In this document: positions 31,601 to 40,862 of the stretch, one piece after another
Layout: each line of letters begins with the position of its first letter
Numbering within the stretch: position 1 is the stretch's first letter
Assembly (NCBI GenBank): GCA_029834535.1
Contig: JAQMWT010000014.1
Coordinates: forward strand, 1-64,000
Reading direction: 5' to 3'
Length of the DNA stretch: 64,000 nucleotides
Source: Chrysophaeum taylorii
Taxonomy: Eukaryota; Sar; Pelagophyceae; Pelagomonadales; Pelagomonadaceae
The notes under the pieces: model-generated
Database searches by the model: none
Told to the model about the DNA's origin: nothing
Seen by the model: the letters and a program-made list of their open reading frames with translations, nothing else
Translations under genes and position numbers: made by a program

Positions 31601-32958
31601 AGATAAAGTCGGCGGCGCGGTCGGCGGTCGTCAAGGCTTTGCCTTTAGTTGAGTCGAGCTTCCCGGCGCCGTCGACCAAGGCGCCGACGGTCGCGCGGAA
31701 AAAGCCGAACGAGGCGGTCAAGGAAGAGGCGGTCATCAAGGCGTTCGAACCCGAGCGGCTCCAGGCCGTGGCGTTCGCGCTGCGCAACCTCAAGTCTCAC
31801 CAGCGGGGCATCGACGAGCCCGAGGCGGCGGCGTTGGCGGTGAAGAGTCGCCTCGAGGCGGACGACGCCTTCTTCGAGGACGATGAGGACGAGGAGGACG
31901 AGGAGGAGAACGAGCGGATTCTCGAGGACATGAAGCTCCTAGAGCAGGCGGCGCTTCCGACGAACCCCGACGAGGACGAGGCCGAGCTCGAGCGGCTGCG
32001 CGTCGCCAAGAAGAGGGAGACGGGTTCCTCCAAGCTCCAGGTCGAGGCGACCTACGTGCTCGCGGTCCGCGAGCGCTGCCCGCGCCTCCGGCCGCGGCTC
32101 GGCGTGGTGCGGGCCAAGCTGACGGCCGCCACGCGGATCGCCGAGGCCTCGGAGAGACTCAACCGTCGCGAGGCGGTCATCACGGCGATCGAGGCTTCGA
32201 CGGCCCTCCGCGCGGTCCTCCGCGTGGCATTGTTCGTCGGCAATGCCCTCAATCACAGCTCAAAGCCGAGACTCGCCGCGGGCGTGCGCATTTCCGGCCT
32301 CGAGAAACTCGGCTCCGCTCGCGCGACCGCCCCCGGCGAAACCGTCGCCAACGCCCTCGACCTCGTCGTAAGGGTTGCCCGCGACTTTCCGCCTACCGCC
32401 GACCTCGCCGCGGACCTCGTTCGACCCCTCGAGGCCACGCAGAACGACGAACCCGTCGACGACGTCCTCGCCTCCCTCACCGCCGACCAAAAGCTCGCCT
32501 CCCGCCTCGCGCGTCAGGAAGACTACTCGGCACCCCTCGACGTCTTCGCTTCCAGCCTTAAAAAACACGTCGAGCAGCTCACGCGATGCCGCGACCGCGC
32601 CGACGCCGCGACCAACAGTCTCCTCGTCCGCTTCGGCGAGAACCCGAAGACCTGCGACGCCAGGGACTGGTTTGCCAATCTCCTAAGCTTCGTCAAGGCC
32701 TTCGACCGCGTCTGGAGGACCTTCGAGGCTAACGACCGCGCGGCCAAGCGCGCCGCGCGCGAAGCAGCCGCCAAGCACCGTCTCGCCCTCCGCCGCGTCA
32801 ACTCAAAAAACGCCGACCTCTTACCCGAACCGTCCGCCGCCCTCGGCGCGGGAGGTGCGCACCGACCCCTCGCCGAATTATCTCGACGCCTACCCGCCTC
32901 GCCCCACGACGACACCGTAGTCACCGAGGACGACTCGGAGGACACCCCGCCCCTCTAG
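28609..32958 (+). CDS. Formin with tandem PH domains and WH2-like repeats
   Basis: 1449 residues, one exon. Formins nucleate and elongate actin filaments. Domains in order: basic N-terminus; PH domain 1 (100-203; GWLLKQSGGKRVRMHWDRRY and a C-terminal Trp); a probable PH domain 2 (211-300; ends REAWLAQIRASV); a helical, FH3-like region to about 480; Ala/Glu-rich linkers; six tandem repeats of DPRAALNKMIVAR type (about 723-882); a DPYRVF...DGLDPSKLGL segment (about 910-950); and the FH2 domain from about 973. FH2 landmarks are LKGFHWDTI, the core VGNALNHSSKPRLAAGVRIS (near 1210) and FGENPKTCDARDWFANLLSF (near 1342). A long acidic insertion sits within FH2. There is no polyproline FH1. The N-terminus could start at internal Met31 or later. 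The PH domains suggest phosphoinositide-directed membrane targeting. Confidence 0.9.
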   Translation: MGSTRRKSWSAPCSVRIRGWLALEIVEAARMAVALKRRWSMPLLRKNSRGSCSLVVSEATTTTQPVSPTIDEDALMSRPSSGSLGGMKLRRQTVSGDVVSKSGWLLKQSGGKRVRMHWDRRYVVIKNGKVAYYKYAGDKRPQGEFDLGDVLDVRASGFEEDEGEVPAEQRLEVLTSGRRWVFAVEDASLKSGWVGAFLGTWNEEEDKAVVARLWVRSQRTWAMSWVGIEGDCIVRYKSSPSSEATHRFGPLKGCDPVAPAKWMFGRDLVSFVARTETEEMSFACTEPEREAWLAQIRASVAERVGGQLRRLCRREKVDAAAREEAEDAATCVLALDDISSELAYWVFEAALRRFYAPKASAVACARLAEIAARSADGQLNVVSALRRVGWGVVLARLRDVEESFRTLSDCDDGAEDAFSFASALVDLVATIATRPCSVKPTDVQRRLKIQTEMRAAGVLARLDTLRDRAAEIAEGPTARLVLSQEPKQRRRFTLFPSSSGGGAASDSPEPRRSARDGRLSLTPKIAAAQAIKAIFDEFDAQVLDDESRETQRLLDARCHLDALDAGVYADASAPREALQALVAALDRALVQASTDPERLKASPALKVLMGQDAAFFSDDAALLETAKPSELVVEDVVDVARPKSNWGTSHRSLPKAKAISAINRLFKANRAVHAFSITKPASSPTTAGPSEEETNEDQPPPESGGGGGGGESTEPVVDQEESTLDPRAALNNMIVARANPPDAEEEDAAATPDPRAALNKMIVARGKPPDAEEEDAAAAPDPRAALNKMIVARKAPPSGGEDAAAAAAAAPDPRAALNKMIVARKAPPSGGEDAAAAAPDPRAALNKMIVARKAPPSGGEDAAAAAPDPRAALNKMIGARKAPAAPPKVEDGGAVNSKVPAASSGGKDPYRVFRMRLQSCQDDDDRAGLAAMMAKDGLDPSKLGLSVPGKASKKASVPEKAAVPELGATPSVALKGFHWDTISDKATFESSFWAKETEIKSAARSAVVKALPLVESSFPAPSTKAPTVARKKPNEAVKEEAVIKAFEPERLQAVAFALRNLKSHQRGIDEPEAAALAVKSRLEADDAFFEDDEDEEDEEENERILEDMKLLEQAALPTNPDEDEAELERLRVAKKRETGSSKLQVEATYVLAVRERCPRLRPRLGVVRAKLTAATRIAEASERLNRREAVITAIEASTALRAVLRVALFVGNALNHSSKPRLAAGVRISGLEKLGSARATAPGETVANALDLVVRVARDFPPTADLAADLVRPLEATQNDEPVDDVLASLTADQKLASRLARQEDYSAPLDVFASSLKKHVEQLTRCRDRADAATNSLLVRFGENPKTCDARDWFANLLSFVKAFDRVWRTFEANDRAAKRAAREAAAKHRLALRRVNSKNADLLPEPSAALGAGGAHRPLAELSRRLPASPHDDTVVTEDDSEDTPPL
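30779..31256 (+). repeat. Six tandem coding repeats in the formin
   Basis: Units of 28-31 codons, core DPRAALNKMIVARKAPPSGG, separated by Glu/Asp/Ala spacers. The last three units are nearly identical in DNA, so they expanded recently, and the Ala spacers vary in length. The core resembles a WH2 actin-binding helix (x-x-R-x-x-L-x-x-I pattern). That assignment is inference. Confidence 0.8.
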
Positions 32959-34739
32959 TAGCCTTCCGACTCAGAGGACATCCTTCTAGCTTTCCTTTCG
33001 TTCGAAGAAGCGCGCGTCACTAGCAACAAGCCTGACCTGATGATCATTATTGTGAATCGTCGACCTTCGCGATGGATGTCGTCGATCCCTACCTCTATCT
33101 AGTACTCTTCCTGCGCCTGCTGGCGTTCTCTCCGCCATCGACGAGGCGCCTTTTTTCTCACCATTCTTTCCCGTGCTTTCTTCCTATTATCATCGTAAGT
33201 CTATTTAAACAATCGCGTGCACACAGTTTTTGCGCCGCAACTATTTTGTTGGGCGGTGGTCGCTCTAAGCAGGGGCCGTGTTGCTCTGGAACCCGACCAC
33301 GCTGAGGTGGTACCTTTTCGAACGAACGAGAACGAACGAAACCCCAGGTGTCGATAGTGTACCTGCCGCGTCTGATCTCGAGGAGCAGCTAGTGCACGAA
33401 TTCATTCATTCATTCAGTCAGGCAGTCAGGCAGTCAGGCAGTCAGTCAGTCATAAAGACGCTGGTTGGCGCCGTTGTCGGCCGAGCAGGAGCGACGACGT
33501 TTTGGGTCTGGGCTGATCACCCATCGAGAGGAATATAATCTGGGCAACCCGGCGCTCCCTCCATCACCACGGTGGGAATGTTGTGGGGCATTTGATTAGG
33601 GGGTACATATTACCGTCAAATTCGAATCAAAGTGTATTGTCGTTCTCAGCTCAGTTTGCTTATATATTTATTTTTCTCGGTTCCCGCAACATGTTTTTTC
33701 TCCTCCGACTATTTTTCCGTTGTACACGATTTTTGCCATTCGAAATTTTAATACTTCGTTTCCGGCAGTGTCCATTGAGTAATGTCACGTCGCAATCTCA
33801 TGCTGCCAAAAGGACGTCTGCCCATGAGTGCGAACGCCCATAAACGCCACATTCACCACATGACTGACTCACTTTTGCGTCTCGCAATTTCGATCGACAG
33901 TTAGCAGAACTGTTAGCAGCTGATGAAGTGGAGTAGGAAGTCTTTCTGCAGATGCCTACGGACTTCTTCCGTCAAGTCGAGTAGGGAATGTGGTCTCTGG
34001 GGTCGTCCTCCGTACTATGGAGTCCTCCACTTCTAAGCGTTCGACCACGAACGCACGTCTCCGCGTCACGTTGAGAAAGCCGGAGGGTTCGGTCAAGCTA
34101 AAGAAGGACATGTCAAACATTATGTTGATGATGTTCGAGCAACGGCGGGTCCTCCGAGAAAGCGAGAGCTTGTGACACGTCAACTATCAAGCCGAGCACA
34201 TACTCAAAAACTATCTTCTTGTTCTTGAAGGTCGCCGCAATGGTTGGCTCGTGCGTTTAGAAGCTATGGACAAAGGAGCGTTCGGCCGCCCATCAACCTT
34301 ATTGGTGATGCCGACATTTCCAGTGAAGGAAGGCTTGTCGACTATGGAAAACACGCCGCGGAGATGCCGAATGGTGTCTTCCGTTTCAAAACGACAGCAC
34401 CGACGTGCGCGAGAACGTTGAAACCTAAGTCGTCGAGCATGAAAACTAGACGAACGGGACTGAGGAGGTGGCGTCCTCGTGTATCTCTCCGCAAATGCTG
34501 TCGTTTCTCACGGAGGCGACGTCGTACATCACGGCGTGGGAAATCACACCTTTGTCGCTGTCGCAGATCCAACGACAGATATTTGTCGCTGATAATGGCG
34601 TCTCCAGGGAGAAGCTTATTTAGGCCTCTGAAAACTGCGAGTCGGTGGACTAGGAGTGGCCTTGGTTCTCTGGGTGGTCTCAGTCGTCTTCTCGAGGTCG
34701 CTAACCTCATCGCATGTCATCACCGTTGACTACCCGCAC
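32959..34739. other. Gene-free stretch after the formin
   Basis: Contains an ATTC/AGTC/GGCAGTCA microsatellite near 33400-33452. No open frame is recognised. Weak similarity to the LINE upstream of 34740 may extend leftwards. Confidence 0.5.
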
Positions 34740-36205
34740 GTACTCTTCTATCAGTCGTGCCAACGTCACTAAGCGTGCTCGTCCGATGCTGTTACGGCCA
34801 AGAGCACGAATGGCAGAGTGAATCAACCAGGAGTCAGAGCTCGGTACCGAGCGAGACACGCGACGAACGTCGAATGCTCCCGTCGCGCGTATAAATATGC
34901 GTAATATATCGTCCATGACAACACATATATTCCTCCTTCGGCGGTGGACCGTGCTTGGTTCGTCGCGCCCTTGAAAACATAACTCCATGTGAATGCTGCT
35001 GGTCTTGTTGGGCTCGAGTTTCGGGCTGATCGCGCCATGGCAGGTTTAACCTGTGGTGACGTTGCCTTGTGCATGGTTCACGACCACCTGCGCATAGCTG
35101 AAGGTGCAAGACTGATAACGCACTTGTCAGTGAATTGGAATCCCCGGCATACCACCCCGATCTGCATCCATGTGCAGCTGGCGATAAAATCGAAGGGGGT
35201 TGGTATGAGGGTCGTATGTACGGCGTCACGGGCGCGGTAGACACACCTTCATCCTTTTACACTGGTGGCGACCAGTACCCTTTGACCCTGAAGGCAGCGC
35301 GGACGTTTCGTGTTCTTCCCTAGGATTTGCCTATTCACTGGGATCCTGAGCATGGTTTGTCCCGAAAACCACAGCCATTAGGGTTTCTCGCGTCGGTTTG
35401 CGTCACATTTCCGTGAAACGCCGCCGCCCCGCTGGCGAGTTGCATCTGGGTACTAGCGAGTTTCATCGAGAACCTTTCTCTTTGCCGTTAAAACCCGTAG
35501 CGATGTGTAACGAAATTACTCGTTTCCATACCCGTCGCATCACATCCATCCTTGCATTCCAGATCCTTCACTCTCCCCTGGACCCTGGTCCGGGCACCTA
35601 CCCTGCGACTGTCGCCGCCCGGTTTCCTACGTGGTCGTTCAGTGAGATCATCTCTACGTGGACAGTGACGGATCCGTGTCCAAAGGTGGGGGAGCAGCCA
35701 CTGCGACCATTTTTGATCCTGTCACCCCACGCCTCTACACTTTCGCTGTTTTGCGGGTCACTCTTCGTCCTGGTACTCTATCTGCACATCGTGCTGAGGT
35801 CATGGACATCTATGCCGCACAATCTGCACTTTGGTCGCTTCGTGATGTACTTGCTCCCTCGGTGACCAGTGAATGCTGTCCTCGACAATGTAGGCTCGGC
35901 GCTCGCACATTCGGGCCTCTCGCAGCGCGTGCCAGCCACATCCAGCGATATTTGGGATGAGATGAGATTTCGCACTTCACGCCACGCCTAACCGCACACT
36001 TTGGTTTAATTTTGACCTCGAGTGGGTGCGTGGCCCACCCCAAACTCCGCAAAATTTCTTCCCAGTTCACCTTTGTCGAGTCTCTCTAACATCTTGCTGG
36101 TGGCCTTGCGGCGCGTAGCCGGCGTTGCGCGGGTACGGATGACCCTTTTTGCACGCATTTCTGCCATGGCCGACGTTGGTTTGTCACCTTCAAGTTTCGC
36201 CGTCT
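34740..36205 (+). mobile_element. LINE fragment A with RNase H domain
   Basis: Non-LTR retrotransposon 3' half. The left part (about 34.87-35.3 kb) encodes VDRAWFVAPLK and HVNAAGLVGLEFRADRAMAG, matching the minus-strand fragment at 59.3-59.6 kb. A linker follows, and from 35652 an RNase H: LYVDSDGSVSKGGGAATATI, AHRAEVMDIYAAQSALWSL, then a tail with the EWVRG(H/P)P motif near 36.03 kb. The fragment carries several frame breaks and no poly(A) end was located. The family is not assigned. RNase H after RT occurs in I, R1, Tad and related LINE clades. Confidence 0.7.
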
Positions 36206-36572
36206 GAATGATGGAGTTTGCTCCACTTTGCTGACGCAGTTGGCTTGCGCGCCATCTTGCATATGTACTTTGCTGACGCTGCTTGGCTTTGCGCGCCTTC
36301 GTGCATACGAACCTGAGGATTTCGATCCGCTCACTTTGCTCTTCCGGACATCTTTCGTCGGCCCGTGCAAGTCATTCATGACGCGTGCAATGTAGGTAGA
36401 GTTTCTCATGGTGCAATTAGCCACCCGACAGCGCTCTGCCGCCTGGGAATTTGCTGTCCCTCATCAAATGTGTATCGCTGTTGTCGCCGCCCTGGTTCTT
36501 CTGAGTCGCTTCACCATTTCATGACTTAATGGCCACATCCTACTTTGACTAAGGTGACAAGGAGTTATGCGG

Positions 36573-37437
36573 GGCTTGGCGACAGCCGCGTCCGGGGGGG
36601 GGGGGCGAGAACACGACGAGAAACCCCCCCAACGCACGAAAGCTTGGCGCTGGGGGGTTGGTATCCCCTCCCCTAGGCCTTTCCTATAGCGCTGGGGTAT
36701 CGGTGACCCCCCCTAGGACGACGGGCACTGCAGCACCAGAGTGGCTCTACAAGGCAGGCCGGCTACAGTTTGGCAGGAAAATCGGGGTTCGAGGGTGGCG
36801 TGCGGCGACGCTGAATGGGTCGCACGGAATGTGGCGTCCTCATGGTAGAATGCGGCGTCTCCGAGGTCCATGCGTCTCCGAGGTCCATGAGGTAGTCGCG
36901 GAGGTTCTCCTCGGGAGCGGGGCTCTCATCCTCCTCCTCGAGGGCGGGCGCGTCGACGGAGTCTGGCTCGTTGGCCTCGCCATGTTCACCGGGGGGTCGT
37001 TGTCGACATCATCGTCGTCTTGTGGACAGGACGCGTACAATACCTCGTCAAGTTTTACGGCTCGGAGTCGCGCGTATGGCTTAGGCACAGTGATTTCCCT
37101 GCAGCCGCGCTCCCTCTGGTCCGATTCTTTAACGCCTATGCCCGCGAAGAGCGCGAGGCTAGAAGACGCGCTCCCTCCCGGCCGAGTCGCCGGCCCCCAG
37201 TCCGTGGCCCTCCGTAGGTCTATAGCTCTGCTGACCGCCTGGGCGCCCGCATTTAAGGCCCCTTCTAGCGTGCGCGCGCGGTGGTCAGACACCCCCCTAG
37301 CTCGAAACTTTCGTGCTGGGAGGTCGCAGACCCACCCCCGGGCACAAAACTTCAGCGCTGGGGGGTGGCGCCCGCCTCGCCCAGCAAAACGCTGTTCTCG
37401 CACGACCCCCCCCCTCGCATGCGGCTGTCGCCAAGCC
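36573..37437. mobile_element. 865-bp non-autonomous DNA transposon with terminal inverted repeats
   Basis: The left end GGCTTGGCGACAGCCGC (36573-36589) is the exact complement of the right end at 37421-37437. Imperfect similarity continues inward through a G/C-homopolymer and a CGAGAACA block. The interior matches 6981-7770. No transposase is recognised. A frame on the complement (containing SLALFAGIGVKESDQRERG) and one on + are both open in the two copies, so neither stands out as conserved coding. No unambiguous target duplication is visible. The superfamily is unknown. Confidence 0.75.
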
Positions 37438-38896
37438 TGGCTACTCTGCTGCTCCATCCGCTTGTACTCGCGAGCATGACTTTACAGGACTAGTTAACTT
37501 CCCGTCACTCTGTTTCGCAAAATTCTCTTTACTCTTGATTCACGACCGCGGCGTTCGTCTGTCCTTTCCGTTACATATGGCACCGACGCTGCGTTTGACT
37601 TGTGCGAGGTCGTTTGCCGGCGGAGCTTATTGACATCCTTGTTGCTTGTGACGTTGGAGTGATGACGTGTGGTTAACTTGTGTTCTTGCGACATTTGGCC
37701 GCCTCGCCTGGACAAAATTATGGAGGCCTGTTCGAGAACTCTGGCATCATGCTGTGGCCGTCTTTTAGCGTCGTCTTATCGTGTCTTTCTTCATGACCAC
37801 GCTTGCCGCTACTCTCTCTCCTTCTAAGCTTTCCCCTTGAGTTCTTCTGGTGCTCCTTGCGTCACTCCTTACCATGCTCCCTTCTTCCTACTTCTACTGC
37901 CACTCTTCGCATTCTTGCTTCATCCTTGTTTCCCTCTACGCTCATTCATTCTGACTTTTTGAGCCTGGGAGTTGCAAACCATAATGTTAATCCTACGAAG
38001 TAATAATGAGTGCAACTTCGGGTGGCAATTTCACCAAAGAAGGGAAAACGGACATTCCACGAACGAGGAAAAAAACTCCCAAACGAAAATTCAGATGGAA
38101 TCGCGGGCGTCTGCCTCACAAGCGGATGACAGAGGCTGTGGAAATATCATTACGCTCAAAAAATAGGTCATGGCCTGTGCTCTGGTGGTGTACTTCCTCC
38201 AGATAGGTCGGCATGTATAACAGCGCTGCAAAAAGGGGGGGGCACGGACACGATCCACAGCAGGCGCCGGGGGGTTGACCGTGGAAGAGACGAGCCAAGA
38301 GCTAGCCATAGCGGCCGCGACTGCGACTACGGCGCCCACGGCGGTCGCCGGCCGGGATTGCAGGTGCAGGTATTTCGGTAGTTGCTCGTTGATTCTAACT
38401 ACAATTATTCACATGATCGCTTTAGGGTATTCCGTCACGAGGGGTTGGAGAAGAAAGTGAGGTCCACCATTCACTTCCGAGAACCTATTTGAGGGAATTA
38501 AAGAGTCGACTGCTAAGAGCGGGGGTGCGAAGCGGGGGGATGTGCGGCGAGGGGCTTTGGTGGGTTGTGTCGATAGTTTGCTTTTCTGTTGAAGTACGCG
38601 CGTGGTATTCGCCGAGGTCGTGGTGAGGAGAGATCTTTGGGCGGCTGGAACTCCGCTTACAATGGGAAAATGCACGAAGATGCAACAGAAGAAGAGACTC
38701 GAGAGCGTCAAGACGGGATTTGGGGGGGTACAACAGCAGCAGACTGTAAAGCGCTGTACGTCGTGGCGTCGGCAAAGGCGGCGTACTGCGCGTCGTCATC
38801 CCCATCATTATCCAAGCCGCCGAGCGTGCTTGCTTCAACATGCGGTTGTGGAGACGAAGAGATGACAGAAACGCGCGAAGGATTGGTGCAGGTTGA
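37438..38896. other. Gene-free stretch
   Basis: No gene recognised. It contains a short copy of the 54-kb element terminus at 38504-38572. Confidence 0.5.
38504..38572 (+). repeat. Solo terminus of the GTCGACTGCTAAGAG repeat family
   Basis: AGTCGACTGCTAAGAG followed by GGGGGTGCGAAG, GGATGTGCGG and GGTGGGTTGTG matches the left terminus at 54265-54330 and, inverted, the right terminus at 54990-55053. Confidence 0.6.
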
Positions 38897-40147
38897 TCAC
38901 TTGATGATGCAGGTGTCTAGGAGCAGTGCGAGCTCGGGATTGATTTTGTGGGCGTGCGTAAAGACGCGGTCGTAGAAAGAATGAACACCTCGAAACTGCG
39001 CGTAGCTCGAGGGGAACAAGAGGGCTGGGATGTCAGCAACATAACACGCGCGAGCATAGCGGCCGCACTCGGCCATGGCGCCAAAATCAGGGTGATGGAC
39101 GTCAAAGTGTAGCGGGTCCACGAGCTTTTCTGCGTTTGCGTGATCAACACTATGGATGATGCTGGCGATAAAGTGGCCCTCTGGGTCCATTCGTGACGTA
39201 TCCGACGTCATACGTCGAAAGTTGGCGATGAAGATTGGCCGGAGCTTGAGCACAAAGTCGACGATTTCAGAGTAGGGGGCGAGCAGCCCGACGTTGGCAT
39301 GTACGGGGATGCCCTGGCGCAAACCATGGTCAAAAACCTGGACAAGGCTCGCGAATTGGTACTCGAGGATTCCGAGCCGATGCAACAAGCTTGCGAGCTG
39401 CGCAAACCTGGTATACCCCAGAAAATTGTAGAAAATGCTACAAATTGCGTTGCGGCGAACGATCGGGTCGAGCGAGTCGACGTCGTGACCCCAACCTGCC
39501 GCGGCATGGATCCTCCCGTGCGCCGATGTAAAGTTGTAAAACCACAGCAGGATGTATGACTCGCTCGGCGTGAGCTCGCGATCGTCGAGGCGTGCATTCA
39601 TCATCAGCCGACTCTTCGCGTCGACTTCAACGCGCAAGAGGCTTGCGACCTTGAAGTTTCCCTCCCTGTCGAGCATCGCCAAGTCGCAGAACGCAAACAC
39701 GGCGATGGTGTCTTTCAGCGTCGTCAGGTGTACAGCAAGGGAGACCTGGTCGAGGAGCAAACTCGCAACCTGTTTCCTCGCCTCGTCTTCCCCGAGGCAG
39801 CAGCGTCGAGACAGGTGCTTGCGGACGTTGAGCCGTAGGTAGCCCACGAGGGCACCGAGCGCCACATTTGGCAACACAAAGTAGTGGCACCATAAAAATG
39901 AACCAAAGGTCATGTATTCGCCGTCCATAGCTAGACGTCCGCGCGATTTCTTGGATGGAACCTTTGAGCCCGGCGGCCACGATGGGCAGCCTGCATCATC
40001 CCGTGGGCGCCGGTGGGCGAAGTGAATACGGTATGAGACGAACGCGAAGCCGACGTATACCAAGTTCAAGACCAACACTTCCACGCATCGATGCCAACAC
40101 ATCATCAACAAACAACAAAAACCCGAGTAATAACTGCTATGTCTCAT
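38897..40147 (-). CDS. Unrecognised membrane-anchored protein
   Basis: 416 residues, one exon, no family recognised. The N-terminus (about 10-45) is hydrophobic and Cys-rich, followed by a His/Arg/Pro-rich stretch, then a second hydrophobic stretch (about 75-105), so one or two membrane spans are likely. The body is mainly helical. Possible motifs are LWFYNFTSAHGRIHAAAGWG near 200, GHFIASIIHSVDHANAEKL near 325 and PLHFDVHHPDF. The repeated His/Asp pairs could bind a metal, but this is speculation. The ATG at 40147 is the first in frame. Full length, even codon use and no breaks indicate a real host gene. It stands alone between repeats. Confidence 0.65.
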   Translation of the reverse strand: MRHSSYYSGFCCLLMMCWHRCVEVLVLNLVYVGFAFVSYRIHFAHRRPRDDAGCPSWPPGSKVPSKKSRGRLAMDGEYMTFGSFLWCHYFVLPNVALGALVGYLRLNVRKHLSRRCCLGEDEARKQVASLLLDQVSLAVHLTTLKDTIAVFAFCDLAMLDREGNFKVASLLRVEVDAKSRLMMNARLDDRELTPSESYILLWFYNFTSAHGRIHAAAGWGHDVDSLDPIVRRNAICSIFYNFLGYTRFAQLASLLHRLGILEYQFASLVQVFDHGLRQGIPVHANVGLLAPYSEIVDFVLKLRPIFIANFRRMTSDTSRMDPEGHFIASIIHSVDHANAEKLVDPLHFDVHHPDFGAMAECGRYARACYVADIPALLFPSSYAQFRGVHSFYDRVFTHAHKINPELALLLDTCIIK

Positions 40148-40672
40148 TTTCACAGTCCAGAATCTTCTGTCTCAAAATCGAGAATGTTCTTTTCTAATGT
40201 AATCTATTAATAAAATCACACATAATTAAATTTTGCCCGCAGATTGAATTGAATCGAACTGAACTGAACTGAACTGAATTGAATTGCGGGTGTTGAGGTC
40301 GTCTCCCATTGTTGTTGTTCCCTAAGATCGACCCTATACGTTATACCGGAAATCTACATTCTCGTTTGCACACCTTTGTAGCTTTGGCTACAAGTGAACT
40401 TCACGCGAACTTCCACATCTTTTACGTCATCTTCGATGCGGCCCTCCCCCTTCGGCACGGAGACCGTTGGGCCGCGAAAGATCGCATTGCTTCAGCACTG
40501 CGTCGACGTCAGTGCTTTGCTCGCAGACGTCACTACCAGACGACCCCCCCCGATTCCTTCTCCCCGTTTCTAGGACTTCTCGACGAAGTCCCTATATGAG
40601 GGTGAAAGATTACTGTCTTACCGGACCGGACCGGACCGGACCGGACCGGAAAGCTCGTTTTCTAACCAGACA
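40148..40672. other. Upstream region with microsatellites
   Basis: A GAACT/GAATT pentanucleotide tract (40244-40286) lies just upstream of the minus-strand gene, and six CCGGA units lie at 40621-40650. The copia insertion begins at 40673. No gene seen. Confidence 0.6.
40668..40672 (+). repeat. Target-site duplication AGACA (left)
   Basis: AGACA immediately outside the left LTR is repeated at 46200-46204 outside the right LTR, the 5-bp duplication typical of Ty1/copia integration. Confidence 0.9.
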
Positions 40673-40768
40673 TGTTACGAATGGTATGAGGCGTTAGACT
40701 AGCGATAAGAGAAAGACGTAAGGATACTGGATACGTGGTGCAGGGGTAAGTGTCATAGCTTCTTCACA
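40673..40768 (-). repeat. 3' LTR of the copia element (96 bp)
   Basis: TGTTACGAATGG to TTCTTCACA on +, identical to 46104-46199. It is unusually short for a copia LTR. Confidence 0.95.
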
Positions 40769-40862
40769 CAGGTGCTGGAAAAGAAGGAAAAGGAAAAAGG
40801 GGTAAGTGAGGTCTTCACACAGGTGCTGGAAAAGAAGGAAAAGGAAAAAGGGGTAAGTGAGA
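40761..40862 (+). repeat. Two tandem 51-bp units at the copia 3' end
   Basis: Units 40761-40811 and 40812-40862 differ only at the last base. Each begins TCTTCACA, the terminal 8 bases of the LTR, and continues with a purine-rich block on + (pyrimidine-rich on the element's coding strand). Confidence 0.9.

Noticed and set aside
38275-38460. Short + frame with a hydrophobic start
   Set aside because: Isolated, low complexity, no homology, and an overlapping frame is open on the complement.
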